From Chara braunii (taxonomy: Eukaryota; Streptophyta; Charophyceae; Charales; Characeae), in NCBI GenBank assembly GCA_003427395.1, contig BFEA01000216.1, positions 1,536,084 to 1,592,950 of the forward strand: a DNA stretch of 56,867 nt, read 5' to 3'. Positions 1 through 10,504 of this stretch are shown here, piece after piece. Positions within the stretch are counted from its first letter, which is position 1. The number at the start of each line of letters is the position of its first letter. The position numbers and the translations under genes were made by a program. Under the pieces are notes generated by a model that was not told where the DNA came from, searched no databases, and saw only the letters and a program-made list of their open reading frames with translations.

Positions 1-330
1 ATCCACCATAGCCGACCACCCCCAACCCTTCTTCCACCTCCATCACCTACACCCATCCACCATAGCCGACCACCCCCAACCCTTCTTCCGCCTCCATTAC
101 CTACACCCACCCACCATAGCCGACCACCTCAACCCTTCTTTTTCCTCCATCACCTACACCCATCCACCATAGCCGACCACCCCCAACCCTTCTTCCACCT
201 CCATCACTTACACCCATCCACAATAGCTGACCACCCCCAACCCTTCTTCCACCTCCATCACCTACACCTATCCCCCATAGCCGACCACCCCCAACCCTTC
301 TTCTCTATCGTTCCCTTCATCCACTCGAAA
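1..330. repeat. Minisatellite, about 54-bp unit
   Basis: About six direct copies of a C-rich unit containing CATAGCCGACCACCCCCAACC start near 7, 61, 115, 168, 222 and 276. Copies differ by scattered substitutions and small indels. There is no coding evidence. It lies left of the A1 LTR homology, which begins near 561, and may belong to the same LTR or to its flank. Confidence 0.85.
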
Positions 331-414
331 GTCATGAGGATCGGAAGGGAGTACACAGGATTTTGGGTAGAGGCAGGTCAAAAATCAAGGTCGATTAGGA
401 TGTGAAACTTTTCA

Positions 415-420
<6 letters not shown>

Positions 421-473
<53 letters not shown>

Positions 474-479
474 CCCCCC
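421..479. repeat. (CT)n microsatellite followed by a C run
   Basis: Twenty-five uninterrupted CT dinucleotides (421-470) are followed by nine C (471-479). A simple-sequence tract, prone to length error in assembly. Confidence 0.97.
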
Positions 480-560
480 TTTCCTTCAAACTCTTACCTC
501 TTCCCTCACTTCTTCCCCTCCATGGCGTGTGACTAACCTCTACCCTCGCCTGTTACATTG

Positions 561-1629
561 CCAGGGGACGAACGGAAAATAACTTGGTCCTCACTTGGTG
601 GAAAGCGAGGGCAAGGGAAGGACTGTCGGTCCCTTGTGCCACCAGGAAGGAAAGGATACCAGGCTGTTGGGAACATCTGTGAAAGCAGAAAGGAGTGCTG
701 CCTTTGTGACAAGGTCAGTTGACTCAACCATCTTCCCCGCCTGCATGACTAAGAGGATTGTATGGCTTGCTTGCGGAAAAGCAAAAGGGAACTCATAAGG
801 GAATTGGAAGGGCAAAGGAAACTTAGGCTTGTGGGAGGGGTGATGTGTTGACCCTGGTGATCGCGCCTAACGGCGGCTTCCCCAATGGGGATTGTACTTG
901 GTCTTTGCTGTGTGTGGTCTTGCGCAAGTGAGTAGCCTAGGGTGGTCCGAGCAGGACTACGTCCGCCCGATGCGGGCGGAAATAGGGGAACCGATAAGAG
1001 AAGGACTTAGACCTCGCCTAAAACTAGGAATGCGGAATGGGTTTGATGGTCGGATGCTTGGATGAGTGGTAGATGCCTGGATATGGATTGCATGATGGTT
1101 GAATACAATGACTCTCTTGAATGCAATGCAAGCCTGGAAGGACTAAGGACAATCTTGGATAGGTGAATGCAATGCTAGTGGCTCAAGCAAAAGAAATATA
1201 GCGGCTAGGGGTCCGGGCGATGCCACCCCACCCCAAGGATGCCGTAGGGGCTGTCTTGAGTCACTAGGCTTAGTGAAAGGGTGTGTGGTCCAATGGATGA
1301 CGCTTGGCCTATGCACGAAATGAAAATAAACTCTCAACGAATCCCCAGGACTGCCTGCGTATTGGAAGGAGCAGTTGCCTGGTCAGACGAAAAAGAATCA
1401 AGCAAACGCCACGAGTGCCTAAAGAACTACCATCGAGAGCGGAGCTACATCCCCTAATGTAAAGCCCTCTCGCAAAAGGCCCATCCCCATCCATCTCAAA
1501 GCACTAGGTGGGGATGCCCCTGGGACAAACGACCTGCGCCCTGAGCATGACCGTGGGTGGGTCGAGCCAAATGGGACCCGCAGCGGGGTCGACTCAGGCT
1601 CGAAAGTCCTTCAGGGTACGACCCCTACA
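561..1629 (+). mobile_element. A1: right-hand part of a Gypsy LTR (same family as 18185-23341)
   Basis: This stretch matches 22310-23341 in order and orientation, for example CCCACTTGGTGGAAA-like text near 590, GACTCAACCATCT near 721, TTGGTCTTTGCT near 898, CTCAACGAATCC near 1332 and CATCTCAAAGCACTAGG near 1491. Similarity stops just after CCCTACA at 1629 in this copy and at 23341 in the other, which fits an LTR ending in CA. The broken gag starts 46 bp later, so this is the 5' LTR end of A1. No clear primer-binding site with a TGG start follows. Divergence from the other copy is substantial and includes indels. Confidence 0.7.
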
Positions 1630-1674
1630 ACGTGCCTCAGTAAAGTGTTGCTGTGTGAATCAGTGAGCGACTCG

Positions 1675-3122
1675 ATGCCCCCAGAGCTCTGCGCCCTGCT
1701 GTTTCAGGGAAGGGGGTTGGCTGCCTTCCTAGGCGGCTATCAGGATTTCGCCCTCGCGAAGATGTGGGACGAAAAGGCGATGTGGAGCATGCTGCCGCTG
1801 TTTGTCTGCGAGGAGTGAGTGAGGAGGTGTACACCCTCATGCTGAAGTCGCAGACTTGGGATGAGCTGGGAACTTCTATGAAATTAAGGTTCCCAGAGAA
1901 TGAGATGGAACGCCAGCTTGGTAAGGGCCCTGAGCAGCCAGCCGAGGTTGCGTCAACACAAGGGGAGTTGAGTGGTATACAGAGGCAAGTTGGGATGTTG
2001 GAAGAAAGGTTGACGCGATTAGAAAAAGCCAGGTGTGGCAAGAGGAGAGTTTCTGAGGGAGTATCGAGTGGGCCGACTGCGAGAGGCAAAGCAGAGGTAA
2101 GGAAGGATTATCTGGAGCTACTCCCCTACAGGAAGACCCCGCGAAGACGAGCTTGCACCCCGGAAAGCGATGAAGATGAAGGGGTCATTGAGATCAAGGT
2201 AGAGCAAGGATCTAGTATGGCTCTACCTGTAATTGCGCCTGAGCCAAAGGGAGGGCCTATTAACACGGAAGCATCCTCGACTGCGGGTCGGGAGAGACAA
2301 AGGAGTGAGTGGTGGCCAAAGCACTGGGCAAGGGTGGTATGTGATCGTTGGGTAAAGATTGGCCGTACCCCTCGAGGAAGTAAAGAAAAGGATGTGACGG
2401 GAGAAAAAGGAAAGCCTAAACCTCCCAAGTTGACAAAGGCTCAGCGGAAGGCGAGGAATCGGGCCCATGGGGGTTAAGGTACCGGAAAGGGGCAGTGCTC
2501 ACGACAAATAGGGGCCACCCCGCAAGAAGTGGAAGGCAGAGCAGCACAAGAGAGGCCCCCGCCGATTGAGCATGCGCTATACGAAGGCAGAGCAACACAA
2601 GAGAGGCCCCCGCCGATTGAGCATGCGCTATACGGGCAGTGGGAGCCATGCGGTCAAGTAGGGCCAAAACCTATATATAATCCATATCTGCCCTGTGTAC
2701 AAGGCAGTTGTTTGTGCCCATAAATGGACATGATGCCACCTAGGCCTCCTGCAGTCCAGTTTCAGCCAGCCTTGTGTATGAGGCCATTGCAACCACCGAT
2801 ACCACGAGTGACAGAAGAGCACGTGGCCGGTGGAGGGGACCAAAGGCGGAAAGCTGGAAGGGGTTGCAGGGGCGAGGGGCACGGAAAAAGGGAACGTGAT
2901 GGCAGCAAAGGTGGCTCTGGAGGGAAGAAAGCGGGTTGGGAAAATGATATTTGCAGACATTGTGCCAAGGAAGAGCACATAATAAAGTTTTGTTGGGAGC
3001 GAAGGAACGATGAGGCAAGCGGTCTAATAAGGACTAATATTGAGGGAGATGTTTTTGACAGGGCCGGGCAGTATATCGACCCAACCATCCCTGGGGGAAC
3101 ACGGAAAGAGGCTTTGCGATGA
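1675..3122 (+). pseudogene. gag: A1 gag with CCHC zinc knuckle, broken
   Basis: The first 47 codons (ATG 1675, TGA 1816-1818) carry the gag start pattern F-x-G-x-G-L-x-x-F-L-x-x-Y. Reading then shifts into another frame near 1810, which runs to 3122 with TAA stops at 2475-2477 and 2721-2723. In order it shows a conserved capsid-like helix region, a coiled-coil-like stretch (QVGMLEERLTRLEK), an acidic VIEI segment, two in-frame 17-residue repeats (2533-2635), a Gly/Arg/Lys-rich basic segment, and a CCHC knuckle (CRHC-x4-H-x4-C) near 2956-2997. The same start pattern occurs in the gags of B2 and D. No protease or RT follows, so A1 is either a gag-only non-autonomous element or has lost pol. Both stops could be CAA to TAA changes. 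Confidence 0.75.
2533..2635 (+). repeat. 51-bp tandem duplication inside A1 gag
   Basis: Two copies of a 51-bp unit differ at very few positions. The length is a multiple of three and gives two in-frame copies of a 17-residue peptide containing QERPPPIEHALY. It lies in the proline-rich linker between capsid-like and zinc-knuckle parts of gag. Confidence 0.9.
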
Positions 3123-4639
3123 GATGGGGCATTAAGCACTGCATCCTGAATGAAGTTGTGGGAAAGACGGGTTTGTATGAGAAGGGCCTGAAAGTTTGAG
3201 TAGGCTACAAATATAAGCAGGGGAATCCCAATTAAATGAACGCGACGCGCAGAGGGGAGGGGTTCTCGTAAATAATGGTCCGGTAAGATGGCCTGAGCAG
3301 GAGGGGGGGTGAACCCCAATAGAATAACTGTATATATGGGGTATGTTAGGTCTGCCTCACATCACGTTATGAGAATGTCTCCGGTGGAAAGAGCAAGTAG
3401 TGACCCTAAGGGCAGTGCTACAAAGTAGGGGGCTATTCTATCAGGCCTATTGATTGGGAGAAGAAGGTATGAGACCTACGTCGTGTCTAGGCCTTGATAG
3501 TTGTACATGTGTGAGAGGTAGAAGAGGCTTGGGAAGAAATCTCAGCGTGTGGAAATAGGCTCCCTAGCCTAGGAAGGTAGTTGTAAGACTTTTGTATGAA
3601 TGACTCTAGTCTTACTTTTCCTTGGATATCTGGATATGTCTTGAATTACTCGGGTCCCTCTGATTTGAAGGGTGTGATCACATCCTGACGAAAACTGCTT
3701 AGCTTAGCTCTGGTCAGAGAGGGCACAATTTTTGTGTGTGGTACCGATACCGATTCGGGTTGAGATTGTTCAACTTCGAGTGTATATATATGTAATTCGA
3801 GACCATTCGGTTCGCGTTTGAGTTGGGGTATTGTACCCCTGTACATATATTGAGTTGGAAAATTTTTATCTAAAGATTATTCTTTACATATGACGATCAC
3901 AATCACTCTTACATGTATTAACTTTATCCTGATGAGTGGTGATTTTGTGTAGATTTGTGAGAATGAATGGATGTGAACTATCTACTCTCCGGTATACTCG
4001 TGCAATCTGCCCACGTGCGGGTGATAGGGCCGAGTATAAGGAGAGGCAATGTAGTTGTTTTGTGACAGAAGTGTGAGGATCCTAAGGGATCCTGCGAGTC
4101 TATGAGGCTCGAGTACTTACCATGCCGAATGTTTTATGGTTGAATTGTGGAGAGGACCCATAAGTAGGCCTCTCAGTTTGAGTTGTTTTATGGTTGAGAC
4201 CCCTTCAGATTAAGGAAGGTGGTAGTGTTGTTTATTGGAAGACTCATCTTCAAAAGGGAGGTGTTTTAAAAGAGGGGTCACATAATAGTTCATCCTAGAA
4301 AGAGAGGGATGGCTGAGAGACCTATTGAGAGAGACCTCCTTCGTGTGAAAGGTGGTTAATAGATTTAAGGGCATGGTAAGCAGTGTTTCAGTTGATAAAG
4401 TCTGACGAGAGGAACCAAAATTACAGCTTGGATCATTGGTGGAACTGAAAAGGTCGCAAGTCAGTGCATTAAGATGTCGTAGGATGTGTGGTCTGCTGTC
4501 TCTAATCAAGTCAGTAGACCACGACCTTGTGTGAGCCTAACGGTGAATTTGTTTGTGATTGTGAGAAGGGGTCGTGCTTTCTATGTTGTCTCATAGGGAG
4601 CTGGTAAACGCCTTTAAAAGTGAGACAGACCCCTGCGCA
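3123..4639. other. Gene-free stretch after A1 gag
   Basis: All frames are dense with stops and no pol motif (YIDD, DSGA, integrase HHCC) is found on either strand. An isolated TATATA tract is near 3331. I see no tandem repeat or convincing RNA gene here. It is probably A1 interior or an unrelated decayed insertion. Confidence 0.5.
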
Positions 4640-5471
4640 GTCCCGCAGCGGGCCTGTGGTCGGTTTTGCGACGCATCGTCTAGACACTTGTGCTAGTCCT
4701 AAGGCATATTGAGGAATATCAAGCTAAACGGTAAAGGTTAACACCTCTAGGGCGTAACCCCTATTGGATGACTGCAAGCCAGCACAACCTGGCTGTGGAA
4801 CAACGTCTACCAACGGGGTAAGAGTTTAAGGGGTTATGCACGCCCCAGGGAATTACTCCGGTGGAATGACGGGGAATATGAGTCGAGTCTTTTGGGTAGT
4901 CCTGATTGAATGCCTATCAGGAGAAAACTTATCGTTGTGTAACCATCGAAGGAACTGCCGTTAAGATAGCAATGTGGTAGGCCGTAGATCTGGCTCGATC
5001 AACTAGACTATGGTGGGCCAGGATAGAGACCTAGCATTTCTGTACTAGACTGCAGAAGGAGCTGAGATGAGATTTAAGTGTACATATGTATATGTGCTTG
5101 ATTGTGAGGATTTTCGGGAGGGAGGCGAAAGTGCCTTCCGAGATCTCATTTAAGGCCCGCGTCCCTGGGTATGACTCTGCTTACGAGAAAGAGTCTAGCC
5201 GGGACACTCAACGAGAAACCGACGTTTGTCTAGGACGAAGGGGAGAGGACGGTTTGAGGTGGCCTTTGGAACTTATGCTGTAGTATTGATGCGTAATACA
5301 CCGGCGTCCAAGTGTCCGGGCAATGGAGACCCAATTTGCAACCCTGACAGCATATAGTTGTGTGGGCACGGATTGTTGGAGGCCTCCAACCTGAGTCTGT
5401 CGGCTAATCGGATTGGTTCCTTTCTCGTCAGCATTTGAGGTTGGATGAATTTATAGCTTTCTGATTTCGCA

Positions 5472-5491
5472 AAGCGACGGGGACGTCGCTT
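5472..5491. other. 8-bp hairpin with GGGA (GNRA) loop
   Basis: AAGCGACG at 5472-5479 pairs perfectly with CGTCGCTT at 5484-5491 around a GGGA tetraloop. Confidence 0.8.
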
Positions 5492-5908
5492 AATATGGTC
5501 TGCTAAGTTGTCGGCGCGAATACCCTTACAAGGGTATCCGCCCTGGTTTTTGCATGCGACAGAAAATAGGTTTGGTTTAAAATTTTAGTATTCCGCGCGA
5601 GGCGCGGCTGCGTCTATAGCTTATGTTAGCTGGGTGGTTGGCGAGGGTAGAGAGTGTGTGGGCGTGCAGACTTGAGGCGCGCGTGATCCTTTACCTTTTC
5701 ATTAATGCTTGTGAAAGTCGGCGTAGATGCCGGCCAAAATTTTTATTTCTGATTAAACTAGGATTAAAAAAGTTATGTCTCGTAATAGGTATGCTTGCCG
5801 GTGACTTGCGTGTACGTATGGAGGACGGCATCGACAACAATGTGACTTTTGAAGGCGTTTCGGTAGCTTGGCGCGACGTCGTGTCCGTTTATTTAGGCGT
5901 CCGCCAGA

Positions 5909-5932
5909 GCTAGGCCCAGACTCGGGCCTAGC
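5909..5932. other. 9-bp hairpin, terminator-like
   Basis: GCTAGGCCC (5909-5917) pairs perfectly with GGGCCTAGC (5924-5932) around AGACTC. No T-run follows directly, so a bacterial-style terminator is not implied. Its right arm overlaps a tRNA-like stretch. Confidence 0.8.
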
Positions 5933-5992
5933 ATTATTGGTTACAGCGTCGGACTTTCATCTGATGGGTTCAGGGATCGAGATCGGGCGGCA
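5924..5992 (+). tRNA. Degenerate tRNA-like sequence (doubtful)
   Basis: From GGGCCTA the order resembles a tRNA: an A-box-like TAGCATTATTGG, a D-loop-like TTGGTTACAGCG, an anticodon-arm-like TCGGACTTTCATCTGA, and GGGATCGAGATC resembling a T-arm B box. The acceptor 3' strand and a paired T stem are missing, and the anticodon loop is 6 or 7 nt depending on pairing. It is at best a tRNA relic or the head of a SINE. A chance match remains possible. Confidence 0.25.
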
Positions 5993-6599
5993 ATGACGTA
6001 GGGGTATCAAAATGGCGAGGGGGAGCCGCGGGGTTGAGAGCGGGAAAGGCTATCCCCCGTGGTGTTGTGGTCCGTAGGGTTGCGCGGCAGGGCCAAGGGT
6101 GACATTAATATTTGTCCTTTCCTTCTTTTGCCGGGCGGCTCTAGCTTTGAATTTTCGTAATTATTATTTTATTTTTATCACCATTTGTCTTTATTTCAAG
6201 CACGGCGGGGTAGCGTGGGGGTGTGCTGTAGTTGCAGGAGACCCCGTAGCAACCACGCCTGGGCTCGAGCCTCTGATGAGGGAACATGCGGGAGCCGCAC
6301 CAGCCAGCAGGCGGGGTACCTGCTACTGCAGGTGGGCAATACAGGCTAGAGGTCGGCTGATAGCATTAGGACCGAGCTCCTTTGGAGGGGCCGGTCGCAG
6401 AGCCTCTCCCCGGGTCCCCTCCCCTATGAGTGATACGCGCCACTCAGTGGAAACAGCAAGCGGAGAGGAGGCTATCGCTTCGGACAGCGGACCCGACCAG
6501 TCCGCGACGGAGAGCTGAAAGCAGGGGCCAGCGGTATGTCCCGAGGCAGTGGGCCACGGGCCGGAGGAAGCAGACTGGAGGCTGTAGCGGGCTGTAGCG

Positions 6600-6619
6600 G
6601 GCTGGTTGCGAAACCAGCC
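6600..6619. other. 8-bp hairpin with GCGA (GNRA) loop
   Basis: GGCTGGTT (6600-6607) pairs perfectly with AACCAGCC (6612-6619) around GCGA. A direct repeat (CTGTAGCGGG twice) precedes it. Confidence 0.8.
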
Positions 6620-7111
6620 GGGCGCACGGCCTGTCGGCCAGGCTTGTCGGCCACGGCGTAAGGGTGAGAGACTACCCGGGCCGCCCGACGGGAAGTCTCA
6701 CTAAGTGCTTCAGTCGCCGGGCAGGCCGCTGAGGTGTGGGCACTGTCGGGTTGAAGGAGGCGAGCGTAGGGCGGGACAGCCGAGAAGCAAGCGAAACGAA
6801 GTGAAGTGAGGGGTGAATGAACAAGGGCGCGATATCGTGCCGGGTGCTTTCGGTGGACGTAGGAGACGAACGAAAGAGACGAGCGGGCGCCAGGGGGCTC
6901 AGATATCGGGCACTGCGCTGGCCGTGAGAAGCGGTAGGACCGCTAGCGGGCAGCGAGGGAGAAGACGAGACCGACGGGGTGGCAAAAACGAGGGAATGAA
7001 TTGAGACGAAGGGGTGCGCCAGGTGCAGGCAAGTGGAGATAGAGATGGCGGATGGCAAACTCGGCGCAGTCAAGAAGGCATAGCTCGCCCGATTCCTATC
7101 GGATTCGGGCG

Positions 7112-9300
7112 GGGAAAAGTGCAGAATGGGGGTTTTTAGGCTGGGTGAGCCTAGTGGCAACGTTAGTTTCCATGTTAGATTAGTAGAATTGAAGTTAGTA
7201 GAGTAAGACATCGTGCGGAGCTATGGAGGGAGTGTAAATGAAAGGGAGGAAACGGGGTTTACTCACTCGTTAGTAGGCGAAATTGGGTAAGGGGAGGCTC
7301 GATTTGGAGGTTTTAGGCCCGGGCGAGTCACATGGTAGGGTTAGTTTTTACAATAGACTACTAGACAAGGAGGTTAGGGAGAGAAGTAGTTCGACGGGCT
7401 ATGAAGGAGATAGGGACGACGGGGGAAGGAGAGTCGAGACCTCGCTCGGTTCCCTATGAAATCGAGCAGGGAAATATTTGATGTAGGGGCTTTAACCCTG
7501 GCCGAGTTCGAATGTGTAATTAGATTTAGCAATGGATTAGTAGGTTTAGAGTTAGAAGGGAAAGTCAGTGCGCGAGATGTAGTAGAAGAAAAAGAAAGGA
7601 GAATGGATCTAGGCGTGAAAATGTGCCGGATGCACGCACGGTAAAAAAGGGGAACGAGTAGGAATAAGAACCGGTTAGCCCGATAGTCTCTTGGCCGTTT
7701 TGCTGAACGAGGATGGTAAAATGGGGGTATTGGGCCACTGCAAATCGAATGGTAGTGTCGGACTTAATAGAAGAGGAATAGGGAGTCGTAGTAGAGAGGA
7801 GAGGGGAAGGCACCCGCCTGCTGGCCGTGACAGTCACTGCCAGGCTGCCACAAAGAAGACGCCGGTTGTTGTTTGGTTTTGTGGTCGTGCTGGGGATTTC
7901 TGGAACAACGTCGCCATTTATTACTCTAATCGAGCTGATCATGTGCTGTGATGATTGGAGCACGACTAATGCAAGCCAGACTGTGTCGAGGTCTGCGGTC
8001 AGCCTGCACCTCACCGTTCAAGCTGGTTTCCGGGAGAGGGGGGGGGGCATACCTGCCATCCAGGAAGTTATACCCTGCGGGTATGCGCATCAGAGACTGA
8101 GCAATTGTGTGTTGCCAATCAGCGTCAGTGAGAGTACCGCGGTTTTTGTTGTTTGGCAGGCTTGCTTGTGGGATGAAGTAACACATACTCTACTGAAGCT
8201 AAGTAACGAGCCACGAGAATGAGAGGCTTACCCATTGGACTGTGAGCCGCTCATCCCATTTAGTTGGAGCAGCAGAAGACCAACCGAGGAGTACGGATTT
8301 ACCTGCTGATCGGGGGGAGGGGGAGACTGTGTACGGACTGTTGCAGATGCCTGTGCGCCGCCATCAACAGGAGGAGTGAGCCGCTAGGGTCTAAAGGTAG
8401 GGTGCCGCTGGGGTTGTTGATCCCAACACGGATTGGTACCAGGTAGTGGACTGAGCAGGAGTATGCTGCTGATTGTGGAGTTCAAGTTGTTGTTGGTAAC
8501 GAACTGTAAAACCATACGCTGCCGAGCACGGCTGCCAAGCGCGCGTGTTAGTAAGCCGCTACATACTGCTGGGCTGTTCGGCAGGTGCAAGCTGCACGAT
8601 TACAGGGCCCGCAGTGTCGGCGGACTGCTACTGCACTTTGCTTGAACACAACAGCGGCACATGGCTGCTATGACTTGGGAGAGGGGCTGGGTGACGATAA
8701 GAAGGGCATTGCGGCGAACTAGGAGGTTGTCAGATGATTTATTTCGACAGTCCTACTTTAGTTTGACCAAGCTACTGCTGTGTTTTGACCACCATTGCGG
8801 GGCCCTCAGGCGAGTGAAGGTTTCAAGACCCTCTCCCACGAGTCTGAGAGCACCTCTCTTGGATGTGAGAGTCTCAAACCTATCTACTTCTGCCCTTCTT
8901 CTTCTAAGTCTGGTCTATTGGTTCAGAGAGGAAGGCGGCAGGCGGGATTGTAACCCGTAATCCGTGCCAAGGCCTCCGTGGGAGGTTGCCCCACCGATTG
9001 CGGGAGCCCCGCCGAAACTCAGGAGGAGTTCTAGAGGAAGGAAACTGAAAGGTAGTCATTGACTTTCCTTTTATAAACCCAACTATAACCCCTATTTGTG
9101 CACCTTTCTATGTTTGACTGAGTATATTGCATGCACCCCTACCTTGACCTTTAGTTTGACTTTCATGATACAACTAAGACTAAGTAAAGGAATGCGTGTG
9201 TAATGGCAGTTTCAGGTTTTTGACTGCCTGAAAGCAGATCGTCACAAGGGATTGCATCAGGGGGGAGGTTGGGAGAAAGGTGGTTTTGCTTGAGATTGGA
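7112..9300. other. Gene-free stretch with scattered hairpins
   Basis: No frame shows a known domain. Possible structures include ATACCC/GGGTAT at 8070-8084 (loop TGC), which lies in a longer GCATACC/GGTATGC fold, and a partly paired segment at about 8815-8885. The sequence becomes A+T-richer after about 9050, just before the stem-loop array. Confidence 0.5.
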
Positions 9301-9312
9301 AGGGTCTTATAG

Positions 9313-10220
9313 AGTCAGGCATGGTTCCATAAGTTTGGATGGCCTGACTGCTATGTTTATTTTGTTTTCTGAAAAGGTCAAGCTTTGTTTCTAAGATGAA
9401 CGGCTTGGCCGTTGTATTTACTTAATTTCGTCAGACTTTGTTTCTAAAATGAATGACCTGGTTGTTTATTTTGTGGGGTTTGGTTATGCAAACCTGAGGA
9501 CCAGACTTTGTTTCTAAGATGAATGGTCTGGTCGTTGTTTATTTCTGGGTGGTTTCTGAACAGTCTCTGGGTTTAACTCAGAGAGTACTCTGTCTTTTTT
9601 TTTGTGCTGAGAAAAAAAGGTTGAACTTTGTTTCTAAGATGAATGGCTCAACTCTTTCGTTTGTTTTATTCTGAGGGAGTAATTTCCATTGAGGACAAAG
9701 CATGTTCCATAAGATTGGATGGGTTTAACTCATGCCGCACACAGATGAATCAGAGAATAATGAACCTGGCGGAGAACCAGGCATGTTCCATAAGATTGGA
9801 TGGTCTGGCCCAATACCTCGCACATGTTGGAACCCAAAAGGTTATAATTTGGTTATATCTTATTACTATTCTATTTAAGAACAGGCTGGTCAGACAGGGT
9901 CTCATAAGATTGGATGGTCTGACTATAGCTCATCATAAATTTGAAGAGAGTATAATTAAGAATATAACTGAGGGTAACTTTGGGCAGGCTGAAATTTGTT
10001 TCTAAGATGAATGACTCAGTCCTACGCTCGACTTTTGAACACTAAGTTTAAAGAGGTATATATAACTTGGGTATTAAACAGTTTAGGGCGACTAAGCATT
10101 GTTTCTAAGATGAATGGCTTAGTCATATGCCCAAAGGAAGAGAGAAGTAGTTGTGCAACCTGTTCGTGTATACTCAATGGCTGAGTCAGGCATGTTCCAT
10201 AAGATTGGATGGCCTGACTC
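9313..10220 (+). other. Array of 11 stem-loops with conserved loops and changing paired stems
   Basis: Eleven units have hexaloop positions at 9330, 9392, 9445, 9515, 9635, 9710, 9791, 9905, 10003, 10106 and 10200. Class 1 loops read TTTGTTTCTAAGATGAATG; class 2 loops read ATGTTCCATAAGATTGGATG. The stems differ but mostly still pair: AGTCAGGC/GCCTGACT, GGTCAAGC/GCTTGGCC (one G-U), GACCAGAC/GTCTGGTC, GTCAGAC/GTCTGAC, GACTAAGC/GCTTAGTC and GAGTCAGGC/GCCTGACTC are complete. The units at 9445, 9635, 9710, 9791 and 10003 have mismatches or shorter helices. Inside the loop TTC/GAA in class 1 and TCCA/TGGA in class 2 can form a second stem around TAAGAT, so both levels appear to covary. Spacing is irregular (53-120 bp) and the flanks are unrelated, unlike a satellite. 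No known RNA family is recognised. Function is unknown. Confidence 0.75.
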
Positions 10221-10504
10221 TACGCCTTACGTAAGTTGGGTACGACTGAGTAATTTACTGGGAAGACATGAACTATGGTTTGCCAAGATAAACCTTGGGG
10301 CTGATGAGAGTACTTACCTTTGTGGTTTGGCCTGCATGAGACTGAGTGACATTGCTACTTAGTCTGAGTTTCAGTTTGACAGGTAGTTGCTTTAGAGGCT
10401 CGCCACGTGCTAGAGTGATAAGAGTTAGATTTAATTCTTGCATTTGCTTTGGTATTTTTTTTTTACTTCGATCGATTTTTGTATTTTATAAAATCATTTA
10501 TTAT

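Larger units (their letters stand above)
4640..7111. other. Hairpin-rich non-coding block
   Basis: Perfect or near-perfect inverted repeats with short loops cluster here: 4642-4652 (CCCGC/GCGGG), 4777-4794 (6 bp), 4900-4922 (7 bp), 5375-5390 (16-nt palindrome), 5472-5491 (8 bp, GGGA loop), 5520-5537 (7 bp, TACA loop), 5593-5607 (6 bp), 5717-5734 (6 bp with one G-U), 5909-5932 (9 bp), 6600-6619 (8 bp, GCGA loop) and 7086-7111 (10 pairs with one T-T). Two loops are of the GNRA type, usual in folded RNA. No long ORF has recognisable similarity. The block may be a structured transcript or organelle-like DNA. Hairpins of this quality are also usual in fungal and algal organelle intergenic DNA. Confidence 0.5.

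Noticed and set aside
2126-3319. Minus-strand ORFs opposite A1 gag, up to 185 codons
   Set aside because: Antisense shadows of the gag frame, which has the zinc knuckle and gag pattern.
4990-5060. Group I intron core, because of ATCAACTAGACTATGG followed by AGGATAGAGACC
   Set aside because: The P7 strands do not pair and P3/P8 could not be drawn. Resemblance is superficial.
5909-5932. Bacterial rho-independent terminator
   Set aside because: No T-run after the stem and no bacterial gene context.
7565-8222. ORFs of 131-149 codons on both strands
   Set aside because: No domain, overlapping in opposite senses, and the region contains hairpins; judged chance.
9313-10220. CRISPR-like array (repeats separated by unique spacers)
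   Set aside because: Spacing is irregular (53-120 bp), the conserved part alternates between two loop classes, the stems vary, and no cas gene is present. The surroundings are eukaryotic retroelements.
10296-10330. Hammerhead ribozyme, because of CTGATGAGAG
   Set aside because: No GAAA in the required place and no stem III/cleavage triplet arrangement could be found.
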